In this document: positions 1-8,071 of the stretch, piece by piece
How positions within the stretch are numbered: position 1 is the first letter of the stretch
Layout of the letters: every line of letters begins with the position of its first letter
DNA from: Limnobaculum xujianqingii
GTDB lineage: Bacteria > Pseudomonadota > Gammaproteobacteria > Enterobacterales > Enterobacteriaceae
Reading direction: 5' to 3'
Length of the DNA: 64,000 nt
Assembly (NCBI RefSeq): GCF_013394855.1
Contig: NZ_JABMLK010000002.1
Location: 248,001-312,000, forward strand
Notes under the pieces: generated by a model
Seen by the model: only the letters and a program-made list of their open reading frames with translations
Told to the model about the DNA's origin: nothing
Database searches by the model: none
Translations under genes and position numbers: made by a program

Positions 1-2
1 AT

Positions 3-644
3 AACCATAAGCAATATAAGGCAGTAAGAGAAAAGATTTCGCAGTTAGGACAAATTACAGACTCAAAAGTAAAGCAACTCACTGGTAAGCCAACATTGGG
101 AAAACAGTTTAACTTTCTTCCTAATCTATTAATGATCCCTTTTCCTCAAAAGATATCTGACAGGGTTAATCAGGACAAAATGTATGGGGGAGAATTCGCA
201 GATAAATTAGCGTGTGTGCAAATGTTTGAAATTGACTATCACAAGATTGCTTATCATTTGTTTTATCGAATTAAAGGTGACCAAATCCAATATCACGATA
301 TTGGCACTGTTATTGTTGCTGACAACAAGAAAAAAGATGAGTTTTTGTCTTGTAAAGAAGCCGCCAAAAACATTATTGAACATCATGAAAAACAAGGCGA
401 ATACAGAAAATCATATCTGGTCGGTATAGGAATTCCTTTTGGATTTAACCGCGTAGATAAATTCAATAAAGGAAAACTGAATGGTGTTCCCTCAAATGCA
501 GTGCAATGTCAAATGAAGGCACTTCCGAGAGAAAATGCAAAACATGAATATATTCTTTATTACACATGGGAGACCACTAAAAAGGCAAGATTTATTGGTG
601 AAGATAAAATCTATATCAATGTCCGGATTGTTGATGAGAAATAA
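3..644 (+). CDS. Unrecognised protein, 5' end beyond window (possible toxin C-terminus)
   Basis: The reading frame is open from the left edge, so the TTG at 96 is probably internal and the gene starts outside the window. About 213 codons are visible. I do not recognise the family. The visible part is soluble, lysine- and tyrosine-rich, with no signal peptide or membrane segment. It is followed after 15 nt by two related small membrane proteins, an order typical of an effector C-terminus followed by immunity genes. A toxin role is inferred from that context only; a structural or metabolic protein cannot be excluded. Confidence 0.6.
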   Translation, partial: NHKQYKAVREKISQLGQITDSKVKQLTGKPTLGKQFNFLPNLLMIPFPQKISDRVNQDKMYGGEFADKLACVQMFEIDYHKIAYHLFYRIKGDQIQYHDIGTVIVADNKKKDEFLSCKEAAKNIIEHHEKQGEYRKSYLVGIGIPFGFNRVDKFNKGKLNGVPSNAVQCQMKALPRENAKHEYILYYTWETTKKARFIGEDKIYINVRIVDEK

Positions 645-659
645 TTAAAGGAACTTAAT

Positions 660-1064
660 ATGAACGTTAAAAAAGTAGAAAATCAGATTATTTTGAGCTT
701 ATCCATTATAGGGTTAGCTTTGTCAGTTATTTCAATTATATATCTGCTAAATATTTCATCGAAAAATGAATATACAGATTGTCTATTTATCTCTTTAGCT
801 TCATTTTTATTTAATTTAATCTCATCTGTTAATGGAAGGTATAAAATCATTTTAATAACCGTAGGTCTGAATCTAACTTTTTCATTTATCATGACAATGA
901 GTTCCAGCTTTTCTAATGAAATAAAAGATACCTTTAGAGATTATCACTTTTGGTTTACAGGGCTGACATTAGCAGGTGTGGCAATAAATTATATTCAGGA
1001 AAGAGCACAAGGTGTAAAAAACATCGCTAATGAAGAAGCATTAAATGTAAATGCTGAGAGCTGA
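660..1064 (+). CDS. Small multi-pass membrane protein, candidate immunity protein (copy 1)
   Basis: 134 residues with about four hydrophobic segments (near residues 10-30, 40-57, 62-82 and 93-110) and a polar C-terminal tail. An ATG follows an AAGGA ribosome site. It overlaps the next gene by 14 nt and resembles it: both have a YK..I(I/L) motif before the third membrane segment and a YHF motif before the fourth. No family is recognised. Its place directly after an effector-like ORF, and the paralogue behind it, suggest an inner-membrane immunity protein. Low-GC codon use contrasts with the backbone genes and fits acquired DNA. Confidence 0.65.
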   Translation: MNVKKVENQIILSLSIIGLALSVISIIYLLNISSKNEYTDCLFISLASFLFNLISSVNGRYKIILITVGLNLTFSFIMTMSSSFSNEIKDTFRDYHFWFTGLTLAGVAINYIQERAQGVKNIANEEALNVNAES

Positions 1065-1446
1065 TATTATGACTAATTTTGAAAGATATAATAAAGTGAT
1101 GAAGATAATAAAAATGACAGTAATTATCATTAGCCTGTTATTGGCAATTTTATCACTATATGAAGTATTTAATAAGAAATTAACAGGAGGATATAATCTT
1201 TCATTCTTGTCATTAGCTATCGTTTTAATTTATTCACTGAGTCAATATAAAAGAATTATCTTGGCTACTATCTCAATAAATACATTCAACATATTTTTTA
1301 TACTCTTTATTGAAGCCATCAATAATAGAATAATTAATGAGTATAACAATCTTAATTATCACTTCTTTGTTTTGGCGACATCAATCATCTTTTTCATGTT
1401 AAAGCATTATTCTCAAAAAGAATCATCAAACAATTCCGTTCATTAA
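1051..1446 (+). CDS. Small multi-pass membrane protein, candidate immunity protein (copy 2)
   Basis: 131 residues, about four membrane helices, very rich in Ile, Asn and Leu. The ORF overlaps the upstream gene by 14 nt; an internal ATG at 1069 (MTNFERYN) fits better with the ribosome site GAGAGCTGATATT and would leave the genes barely separated. Hydropathy layout and several motifs match the preceding protein, so the pair looks like an old tandem duplication that has diverged. Such duplicated membrane genes behind a toxin gene are usual for immunity arrays, but no toxin has been demonstrated here. Confidence 0.6.
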   Translation: MLRADIMTNFERYNKVMKIIKMTVIIISLLLAILSLYEVFNKKLTGGYNLSFLSLAIVLIYSLSQYKRIILATISINTFNIFFILFIEAINNRIINEYNNLNYHFFVLATSIIFFMLKHYSQKESSNNSVH

Positions 1447-1460
1447 ATCACGAGGTAAAA

Positions 1461-1811
1461 ATGAAAATCTCAACAGTCTTAATCATTGCTATTTCAGCCA
1501 TATCATTCTCAGCCAGTGCAAGCGTATGGACGATTAAAACACAGAAAAACCTGAACGCTCCTTATGGTTCAAAAGTGATTGAAAAAAACAGTGTCTGTAC
1601 ATTTGATAAGGCTTTTTACAATGATGTCAACAGCGCTAATAAAGTCGGTGCTGGCGTAGCTAAAGAGCTCATTGATGAACAAATGGAAAAAGATGAAGCA
1701 AACATTAATCAGGCTATAGCCGCCGCCTCTTCAGAAAAAGAAAAGAACAAAATCATGCGTGAAACACAAGATGTTGGAAGTTGTTATATGCATCTGAGAC
1801 GACAATTCTAA
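1461..1811 (+). CDS. Small secreted hypothetical protein
   Basis: 116 residues with a clear Sec signal peptide: Lys2, a hydrophobic core to about residue 17, and a likely cut after a SASA motif near residue 20. The mature part has two cysteines (in NSVCTF and VGSCYM) that could form a disulfide, an alanine-rich helical middle and a basic C-terminus (RRQF). A GAGG ribosome site lies 8 nt before the ATG. It follows the membrane-protein pair by 14 nt and is probably cotranscribed. Family not recognised; a periplasmic immunity or accessory role is only a guess. Confidence 0.65.
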   Translation: MKISTVLIIAISAISFSASASVWTIKTQKNLNAPYGSKVIEKNSVCTFDKAFYNDVNSANKVGAGVAKELIDEQMEKDEANINQAIAAASSEKEKNKIMRETQDVGSCYMHLRRQF

Positions 1812-1843
1812 TTGTTTATTACCTAAATAATAAGAGAAAAATC

Positions 1844-2002
1844 ATGAATACATTCATTTTAATTATGGTTCTTATGGGTAGTAAATAAATCACTGTAGAC
1901 CATATTGAATTTGATAGTAAAGAAAGTTGTGAAACGGCAATGCATAACATTATGGAAAGCATTGGCAGTGAAAGACATCACCTTTCATGTGAAAAGAAAT
2001 AA
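1844..2002 (+). pseudogene. 52-codon small ORF interrupted by an in-frame TAA
   Basis: An ATG at 1844 opens a frame reading MNTFILIMVLMGSK, then TAA at 1886-1888, then 37 further codons in the same frame (ITVDHIEFDSKESCETAMHN onward) ending at a TAA at 2000-2002. Both halves look coding: a hydrophobic start, then a cysteine-containing acidic segment ending SCEKK. The layout resembles small DUF1482-like phage or toxin-cluster proteins. The simplest reading is a recent nonsense mutation. A sequencing error or an internal restart are alternatives. Confidence 0.5.
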
Positions 2003-2057
2003 CATCATTTAATATTTAATGTGGTTCTGTCAGGAACCACATTTTTTTGGAGAAAAG

Positions 2058-2291
2058 ATGAGAGAAGTTGAAGCCATCATTTTATTAGATAAAAAACATG
2101 TCAATAACAATATAAAACATTTAATCTTTCAGGAAAAAGATCACCATCTTTTTATAAAGATAAAAACATTTAATAACTATAGAAAAGATGATGAGACTGT
2201 TTTACATAACATTTATCATCATCTTTTTGAATTGGGTATCGATGTTTACAATATTGAAGTAAATATTTTATGGAATGAATTTACATATTAG
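2058..2291 (+). CDS. Small hypothetical protein
   Basis: 77 residues from the ATG at 2058, chosen because a GGAG site lies 7 nt upstream; a longer in-frame start at 2019 would add 13 unlikely residues. The protein is soluble, rich in His, Lys and Asn, with no signal or membrane helix. It reads MREVEAIILLDKK at the start and could be a compact alpha/beta domain. It closes the same-strand run of small ORFs that begins at the left edge. No family is recognised and no function can be assigned. Confidence 0.5.
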   Translation: MREVEAIILLDKKHVNNNIKHLIFQEKDHHLFIKIKTFNNYRKDDETVLHNIYHHLFELGIDVYNIEVNILWNEFTY

Positions 2292-2377
2292 TGTTATTCA
2301 ATGAAATCTATAAGCTTTAGTAAGATATTAACTAATCAGGAAGATTAGCCGCCAAATTAATGACGGCTACAGAAAAA

Positions 2378-2644
2378 TTAGTTAGAGTCTTTGAAGTTGG
2401 GTAACCCTTGCGAAGAGCGCCATTGTTTAATTATTTTAGTGATTGCTTCCGGAGTACTATCAGCATCTGATGGGGCATAGTAAATTAAATCGGCTCCTTC
2501 GGGATGAGCCGTAATACGTTCAAAATGTTCCAATAATATATCTAACTTTTCGTCTGTTGGTGCTGCATTTTCTTTAAAAATTTCCTTCATACATTCAATG
2601 AATTCATATTCTGTGTAATCTGTAATAGAATTTTTTAGTTTCAT
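2378..2644 (-). CDS. Colicin-E/S-pyocin type (Im2/Im7/Im9 family) immunity protein, stranded copy
   Basis: 88 residues, the usual length of the four-helix Im family that binds HNH DNase toxins next to the active site. Family marks visible are SITDYTEYEF in helix I, the HPEGADLIYY stretch of helix III with the Tyr-Tyr pair, and the terminal QWR motif. It is about 40% identical by eye to the second Im protein at 3328-3585. An IS256-type inverted repeat ends 8 bp upstream of the ATG, and no convincing ribosome site remains, so expression is doubtful. It probably once guarded against a related DNase bacteriocin. Confidence 0.85.
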   Translation of the reverse strand: MKLKNSITDYTEYEFIECMKEIFKENAAPTDEKLDILLEHFERITAHPEGADLIYYAPSDADSTPEAITKIIKQWRSSQGLPNFKDSN

Positions 2645-2651
2645 TATATTC

Positions 2652-2680
2652 GAGTCTGTCCATAATTCTGTGTAACTGCC
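2652..2680 (-). repeat. Terminal inverted repeat of an IS256-family remnant
   Basis: About 29 bp lying just outside the transposase stop, beginning GAGTCTGTCCATAATTCTGT on the plus strand. Position and sequence match the outer end of IS256-family elements of enterobacteria. No partner repeat is visible at the other end, near 3244, where the element is truncated. Confidence 0.6.
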
Positions 2681-2686
2681 AACCTA

Positions 2687-3244
2687 TTAAAAGTGATCGT
2701 CTAAGCGGTCACCGAACTCGATAATAAAACGACTCATTGCCAACCGCCAGTTCTGGATCGGCATATTCCATTTTTTCGACGCCGCCTGGATTGCCAGATA
2801 AATCACTTTTCGCACTGAATCGTCTGTCGGGAATACTTTACGCTTCTTAATCGCCTGCAGGATCACGCTGTTCAGCGATTCGATAGCATTGGTCGTATAG
2901 ATGGCCTTGCGGATATCCGCGAGATAACCGAAGAACGTGTTGAGATTTTCTCAGTGAGTTCGCCAGCTTTTGCTGATTTGCGGGTATTTCTCATCCCAGA
3001 CGCCTGCGAACTTCTCCAACGCCATCAGAGCCGCTTCCTCTGTCGGAGCCTGGTACACCATTTTCAACCCGCTGGTGACCGCTTTATAGTCTTTCCACGA
3101 CACATACTTCAGGCTGTTACGCACCATGTGGATAATGCACAGCTGAATGTGGGTTTGCGGATAACGTAGGGATGACCGCCGAGACTCATCATTTTCATTA
3201 ATGACTTTATCCGCATCATGCAAATGTACCAGTGCGACCAGCAT
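2687..3244 (-). pseudogene. IS256-family transposase, 5'-truncated and with a nonsense codon
   Basis: The minus-strand frame carries IS256-family (Mutator-like) transposase C-terminal sequence: YPQTHIQLCIIHMVRNSLKY, then YKAVTSGLK and PQISKSW. A TGA follows RTH at 2954-2956. The same frame then continues without a shift through ENLNTFFGY, IYTTNAIESLN and FIIEFGDRLDDHF to the normal TAA at 2687-2689. The family has a Trp at the TGA, so TGG became TGA. The 5' half of the gene, including the first catalytic Asp residues, is missing; the ~26 codons before YPQTH do not look like transposase. The element is dead. Confidence 0.85.
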
Positions 3245-3257
3245 ATATATGCAGAAA

Positions 3258-3292
3258 TAAAAGTTAATACCACTGCTGTTAACAGTGGTATT
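3258..3292 (-). terminator. Rho-independent terminator of the bacteriocin-immunity operon
   Basis: A perfect 10-bp stem (AATACCACTG at 3266-3275 with CAGTGGTATT at 3283-3292) with a 7-nt loop. On the minus strand it is followed by a T-rich stretch (AACTTTTATTTC), 36 nt after the immunity stop codon. Confidence 0.7.
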
Positions 3293-3327
3293 TATTAAGG
3301 AAAATATGATATAGCACCTATTCGATT

Positions 3328-3585
3328 TTAGGCCTTTTTAAATCCTGGCTTATTGTTGGCTGCTCGCCATTCTTTTACTTCTTTAACAATACCTTCTGGA
3401 CTGTCCTCTCTACCATCATTTGGATAAAATATAAGATCACTTTTATCTGGATGCTCTGACAATTGTTCAAATTCTATGACAGCTTTTGTTTGTTCAGATT
3501 CTGATTCATAATCAGCATCACATATTTTACGGACAAAATCTAAGAATTCACTTTCGGTATAATCAGAAATAGTTTTTTTATCCAT
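3328..3585 (-). CDS. DNase bacteriocin immunity protein (Im2/Im7/Im9 family)
   Basis: 85 residues from the ATG at 3585 (MDKKTISDY); the longer frame to 3720 runs inside the bacteriocin gene and is not used. It matches the colicin E9 immunity protein along its length: [24 protein letters not shown] and [14 protein letters not shown]. The Tyr-Tyr pair of helix III is Phe-Tyr here. It starts 1 nt after the bacteriocin stop codon, so the two are translationally coupled, as usual for toxin and cognate immunity. It should bind and block the HNH DNase domain of the upstream protein in the cytoplasm. Confidence 0.93.
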   Translation of the reverse strand: MDKKTISDYTESEFLDFVRKICDADYESESEQTKAVIEFEQLSEHPDKSDLIFYPNDGREDSPEGIVKEVKEWRAANNKPGFKKA

Positions 3586-3586
3586 T

Positions 3587-5620
3587 TTATTTACCTTCTT
3601 TATGTATTTCAATGTGACGTTTAGGTGTTGTGATAATAATATTATCAATATGATAAACAAGTCCACCTTTACTAATTTGTTGTATATGGTGGAGTTCAAA
3701 CCGTTTTCTACCACCAACACTCTCTGAATTTTTAGTAAAAGGCGAGTGTCCTTTCCTTAAGTAACTTTGGTTATTCGGGTTAAACTGTGCCATTAGTTCA
3801 GGTTCTTTTCCAACTTCTTCCCACAATGCTTTTCTGAATTGATCGAAGTTTGAAAATTTACGCCCCCTCATCCTATTCGCAATTTGAACTGGAATTGGGG
3901 CACCCTCTTGGGCTGCGCTATTCAACCACCCATCTCCGACAACAGCACCATTCCCTGAAACTTCGCCTGGTTTATATCGGGGACTGCTAAGCATGATATA
4001 AATAGCTTCAAGTCCACTATCAGCAGGGAAAATTAAAACAAAATCACTAAAGTGAATATCTTCCGGCACTGGTGATATAAATACCTGAGGGAAATCGAAT
4101 AACTGTGCTGTTGTACCAGTATGTGTTGGTAGCTTAATTTCAGGAATAGGAATGCCTAACGGTGGAATATTTGTTTTAGGTGGATTTATTGGTGTTATTA
4201 AAATAGTTTCAAATGTTCCTGGTAAGCTTACACTATATAACTCAGAGTGCTTATCAAACTGAGGGAATAAAACCGGAACCAGTGATGGTACCCCACCTTC
4301 AGTTGCCTGATAGAGAATTAAATTTATTTCGTCACCATTTAGCACCATTTCACCACGTAGTGAGATATTGGCTACAAAATTGTTAGGTTCTATCTCGTAA
4401 ACATCATCCAAGCCAACGGGTATTGCCAGGGCTAAATCTTTGTGATTAGGTGATGTTATTGAGAGTAATTCAAAACCTGAATCATCAAGGGGAACTTCAA
4501 AATTATTGATAAGAGATGAAACGCTATGCAATACAGTTTCAACGTCTTCCGACAGTTCACATTCACCAGAGCCTAAAACGGATAACTGGAATATTTTATC
4601 GGTAGTGCTGCCTTTGAAAGGAATAACATTTTCGTTGGTTAATAAATCAGAAATTTCTTGTTGTCTGGATTGAATGGCTACCTTCTTTAATCTTTCTTCC
4701 TCCGCTCTTTTCTCAGCTTCGATCCTGTCTTTTTCTGCCTGTATCTCAGCCGCAATCCGATCTCTTTCGGCTTGTGCTTCCGCAGCGATACGATCCTTTT
4801 CTGCCTGAATTTTAGCGTGTTCAAAGGCCAGTTTATCTCGCTCGTTTTTCAACAGATTTTCAGCATTATTTAGTGCGGCTTTAGCATTATTAATGGCTGT
4901 TTGAGCCAAAATTAACTGATCACTGAGATAATATAAGTCTTCAAGATAATATTTACGTTGTTGTATCTCAATACTTGTTGTTACTGGTGGTAATGGATGT
5001 GTGGTTTCCCAGCTTTTTCTTATATAATAGACAACATTTCCGGGTATATTAATTCGGATAGTTTTGGGTGACATTGGATAGTCAAATGCACCATATACAA
5101 TACGGCGTTCAGGGCGAACAAACGTCATTGGATTATTTGTTACATCAGTTATTAATAATCCAAATGGTGTACTTTTAGCCTGACTTAGCAGTAATTGCTT
5201 CTTATTTACATCAAGTTCAGCGGTTGCAATTCTGAGTTCCAGTGCCTCGATTGGATAAGCTTTTTCCCAGGCCTCTTTTTCTTTTCGGGCTTTTTCTGCC
5301 TGAGCTTCTCGTTCAGCCTCTGTTAATATTGGGGATACTGATACATAGACGGGTGCATGTCCGGAACCATCAGGGAATGCAACAATAGCATGATGAGTCT
5401 CTACTTTTTCTGCGGCTGATACTGGTGTGGTAAATGTTGGGCCAGTTTCGGCTATTTTGGAAGGAGCAGATACCAGCTGGTTCGTCATATTAATCTGCAT
5501 TGCGGGTTTACCTGGCACAATCGCTGCGGTGTATACGTTTTTTTGCGATGTGGGTTGGGCCTTTACAACGGTAGCAATATCTCTTTTATTAGATGCTACA
5601 GGGGTATTTAAACTCATCAT
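3587..5620 (-). CDS. Colicin/S-type pyocin-like DNase bacteriocin, probably 5'-truncated
   Basis: 677 residues from the ATG at 5620. Order: a Pro/Thr-rich N-terminus; a charged helix near 100-125; a long Ala/Glu/Arg coiled coil near 235-325 with repeated RIAAE and AEKDRI units; a pyocin-S-type middle domain near 350-550; and a colicin-E9-like HNH DNase at about 550-677. The DNase shows [25 protein letters not shown] and the HNH core FELHH...DN...TPKRHIEIH with all metal-site histidines. The frame stays open 12 codons upstream (GVPANIISSALQ) and then runs into a palindrome with a stop, so the original N-terminus, including any receptor or TonB-box region, appears lost. No LexA box is visible upstream. 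Confidence 0.88.
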   Translation of the reverse strand: MMSLNTPVASNKRDIATVVKAQPTSQKNVYTAAIVPGKPAMQINMTNQLVSAPSKIAETGPTFTTPVSAAEKVETHHAIVAFPDGSGHAPVYVSVSPILTEAEREAQAEKARKEKEAWEKAYPIEALELRIATAELDVNKKQLLLSQAKSTPFGLLITDVTNNPMTFVRPERRIVYGAFDYPMSPKTIRINIPGNVVYYIRKSWETTHPLPPVTTSIEIQQRKYYLEDLYYLSDQLILAQTAINNAKAALNNAENLLKNERDKLAFEHAKIQAEKDRIAAEAQAERDRIAAEIQAEKDRIEAEKRAEEERLKKVAIQSRQQEISDLLTNENVIPFKGSTTDKIFQLSVLGSGECELSEDVETVLHSVSSLINNFEVPLDDSGFELLSITSPNHKDLALAIPVGLDDVYEIEPNNFVANISLRGEMVLNGDEINLILYQATEGGVPSLVPVLFPQFDKHSELYSVSLPGTFETILITPINPPKTNIPPLGIPIPEIKLPTHTGTTAQLFDFPQVFISPVPEDIHFSDFVLIFPADSGLEAIYIMLSSPRYKPGEVSGNGAVVGDGWLNSAAQEGAPIPVQIANRMRGRKFSNFDQFRKALWEEVGKEPELMAQFNPNNQSYLRKGHSPFTKNSESVGGRKRFELHHIQQISKGGLVYHIDNIIITTPKRHIEIHKEGK

Positions 5621-5656
5621 TTGTAGTGCAGACGAAATGATGTTTGCCGGAACACC

Positions 5657-5696
5657 TTGACATCCTCCCCGCCCTAAAGGGCGAGGAGGATGTCAA
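5657..5696. repeat. 40-bp near-perfect palindrome at the bacteriocin/prophage junction
   Basis: Arms 5657-5674 and 5679-5696 (TTGACATCCTCCCCGCCC and its complement, 17 of 18 pairs) around a TAAA loop. The sequence resembles the hairpin near the ends of IS200/IS605 (TnpB-type) elements. The bacteriocin frame is broken on one side and the gpJ frame on the other, so the palindrome marks a recombination or excision scar. Half of it recurs at 7978. Confidence 0.75.
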
Positions 5697-6967
5697 CCTG
5701 GAACAATATTGGTACCGTGGCCTATAACCAGGTGATTTTGCGTCAGAATGGTGCTGTCGTGCTATCGGTTCAGGTACCCGGTTCATTGACCCGGCTTAGC
5801 GGGCTGCTGCGCGGTACTTATACGGCCCATGTGACTGCCGTTAACTTTATGGGTGCGCGATCGCCGGAAGCCTGGCTGGAATTTGTTATTGATGCGCCGG
5901 ATGCACCTTCCTCAATCCGGGTGGAGCAGGGGTATTTTGCTATTACGTTGTTCCCCGTGCTGTCGCAGTTGACCAACGTCTCCACCCAGTTTGATTTCTG
6001 GACATCAGGTGAAACCCCGTTATCGGATACGTCAACCTATACTGTGGAGACTCACGCCAGCCGAATGGGGGTTGGTAGTCACTGGTCATCACATGAACTT
6101 AAAAACGACCATACCTATTACTGGTATGTGCGTTCTATTAACGCGTTTGGGGCATCTGCCTTTACTGAGGTAGCGGCGCTGTGTCTGACGGATACCGGAC
6201 AGTTAATTGATTATATCGATGAAGCGGTCAGGGATAGCGGGGCATTCAGACGACTGCAGGATGGCGTGGATAATAATCTGGAAGCCATTATTCATAATGC
6301 GCTGGCAGCGGATGCCGCAGTTGACCATCAGTGGAAACAATACGGTGAAGTCAGAGCCGATGTTATTCATATCACCACGACAATTGCTGATGTAGAAGGC
6401 GCCTTTGCGGAGTTTCAGACTCAGGTACAGGCTCAGGTTAGTGATGTCACTGCGGCAGTAAATCAAAAGTTAACGGCTGAGGTGAATTCAGAAGGGACAG
6501 CCAGCGCTTTCTATACCCTTAATATGGGGATCACCCGTAATGGCGTGAAGTACAATACCGGACTTTCGATGGGTATTGAACCCGATGGTTCAGGTGGTTA
6601 TCAATCGACAACTGTCTTTGCAGCTGATCAGTTTGGGATTTACTCTGGTAATACCCCCGGTAATTATCAGGCTGCTTTCTTTGTCTATAACGGTCAGGTC
6701 TTTATGAACAGTGCGTTCATTCAGGATGCCTCGATTACGTCTGCAAAAATTCAGGATGCGGCAATTGGGTCGGCGAAGATTGCTGACTATATCCAGTCAA
6801 ATAATTATGTTCAGGGGGTTACCGGGATACGGATAGGCTTTAGGACCGGTTCTATGGAAATCAATGGCTCTACTGCCGGACAAGGAAGGACAGTCACCGA
6901 CAATACTGGCATTGCTACTTATGATGCGGGTGGACTGCGCAGAGTTAAATTGGGTAAATTACGATGA
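5690..6967 (+). pseudogene. Lambda gpJ-like tail tip (host specificity) protein, C-terminal fragment
   Basis: About 425 codons that match the C-terminal third of lambda-type gpJ, normally over 1,000 residues: fibronectin-III-like segments (TYTAHVTAVNF, TYYWYVRSINAFG), a helical stretch, then a DUF1983-type central-fibre domain (AEFQTQVQAQVSDVTAAV, FAADQFGIYSG, AFIQDASITSAKI). The ATG at 5690 lies inside the 40-bp palindrome and is a junction product, so the 5' two thirds are missing. gpJ would contact the host receptor at the tail tip. It overlaps the next gene by 4 nt (ATGA), the normal phage spacing. Confidence 0.85.
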
Positions 6968-7962
6968 ATGAGTATGGATTATCAATCCTGCCAAATGTGA
7001 CAGGCAAAGAGATCGAGATTACATCAGGTTCACGAGCAATGAGTTATCTCGGATATTACAAAACAGTAACGGATAGTAATAATTACATCACCGTAACAGT
7101 TCCCAATAAAACACCGGGCTCTACGTTATATATTGTTCCAGTAAATATGGGAACCATGGTCAAAGGTGGTACAGGTGCCGCTACCAGCGCCATTATCGTT
7201 GACAGGATCGCTATCAATGATAACGTCATTACTCTTCATATCAATGAGTATTATATATTCATTGAACCAAGCTTTGCCGTGTTTGAAATTTTAGGGGCCA
7301 GTGACATAACAGAAAGTTATGGAATTGCTTTATCGGATGCCACTAACTATTTGGAAATCTCTGACACTTCTAAAGCAGGGTGCTGTGTCTGGAGTGGGAA
7401 TGTCACGATTAATGGTTCCTGGAGTATTCCTCTGGATGTTCCGGGGCGACAAAATGCCGTTGTGTTTGTTAACTGGAGCTCACCTGATGCCACCCTGATG
7501 TTTGATGACTCAACAAAAACAATCAGCTGTTATCAGGTCGTAGGCGCTGGAAACATTCAGTCGGCAACGGTTAATGCCAACATTGCCATTTTCTCTTCTG
7601 ATTTTAATCTTGAACTTCCCGAATACGGACTGGCTATCTGGAATGCCAATGGCGTCTGTACTTTCTCATCTAAATATGCGCCGATGCTTTTAGCCGGAAC
7701 GGTATCGTTAAACACCAATCCGGGTACATGGGTTTATTGTCCCGTTGCTATGCCTATGGTCCCGGTAGGCGGTGTCGGCGCGATGAAAGTCTGGACATCA
7801 GGCGGGCAGGCGGGATGGAGTGAGTGTGGTGTTAAAATGTCAGGCAATGCCATCACCGGTGGTGCAGGCCGGTATATGAATGCTGTGACCGATACCAACA
7901 TGAATCAATCGCTTGTTACACCAATTAGCTTCCCTGTTCTTGACGGAACGAATTACTTCTAA
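6964..7962 (+). CDS. Phage tail protein, DUF6453-like
   Basis: 332 residues, ATG overlapping the gpJ stop. The opening MNEYGLSILP and a later YGLAIWNANG are repeated themes of proteins that sit directly after gpJ in lambdoid prophages (DUF6453 family). The sequence is beta-rich, Gly/Val/Asn-rich, without signal peptide or membrane helix, and looks like a receptor-binding or tail-tip decoration protein. The C-terminus has a Gly-rich GGAGRYMN segment. The frame appears intact. The exact role is not established and the family name rests on recall of its context and opening motif. Confidence 0.7.
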   Translation: MNEYGLSILPNVTGKEIEITSGSRAMSYLGYYKTVTDSNNYITVTVPNKTPGSTLYIVPVNMGTMVKGGTGAATSAIIVDRIAINDNVITLHINEYYIFIEPSFAVFEILGASDITESYGIALSDATNYLEISDTSKAGCCVWSGNVTINGSWSIPLDVPGRQNAVVFVNWSSPDATLMFDDSTKTISCYQVVGAGNIQSATVNANIAIFSSDFNLELPEYGLAIWNANGVCTFSSKYAPMLLAGTVSLNTNPGTWVYCPVAMPMVPVGGVGAMKVWTSGGQAGWSECGVKMSGNAITGGAGRYMNAVTDTNMNQSLVTPISFPVLDGTNYF

Positions 7963-7977
7963 TCGATTAACAAACCA

Positions 7978-8001
7978 TTGACATCCTCCCCGCCCTGAAG
8001 G
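7978..8001 (+). repeat. Half copy of the 40-bp palindrome
   Basis: TTGACATCCTCCCCGCCCTG followed by AAGG matches the left arm, loop and first bases of the right arm at 5657, then diverges to GACAGGGTTTTAC. Together the two copies bracket the gpJ fragment and the DUF6453-like gene. Confidence 0.65.
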
Positions 8002-8026
8002 ACAGGGTTTTACGGCACACCGGATA

Positions 8027-8049
8027 AGCCCGCTATATGCGGGTTTTTT
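8027..8049 (+). terminator. Rho-independent terminator before the tail fibre gene
   Basis: CCCGC (8029-8033) pairs with GCGGG (8039-8043) across a TATAT loop and is followed by six T. It lies 22 nt before the tail fibre start, so it could end transcription from the tail-tip genes or act as a leaky attenuator. Confidence 0.7.
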
Positions 8050-8071
8050 ATTTATTGAATAAGGCTAAAAC

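Noticed and set aside
5427..5660. 77-codon plus-strand ORF opposite the bacteriocin 5' end
   Set aside because: It is the antisense shadow of the bacteriocin frame and runs into the palindrome; no ribosome site.
5620..5800. SOS (LexA) box expected before a DNase bacteriocin
   Set aside because: No CTG-N10-CAG type site is seen; the region is occupied by the palindrome and the gpJ fragment.
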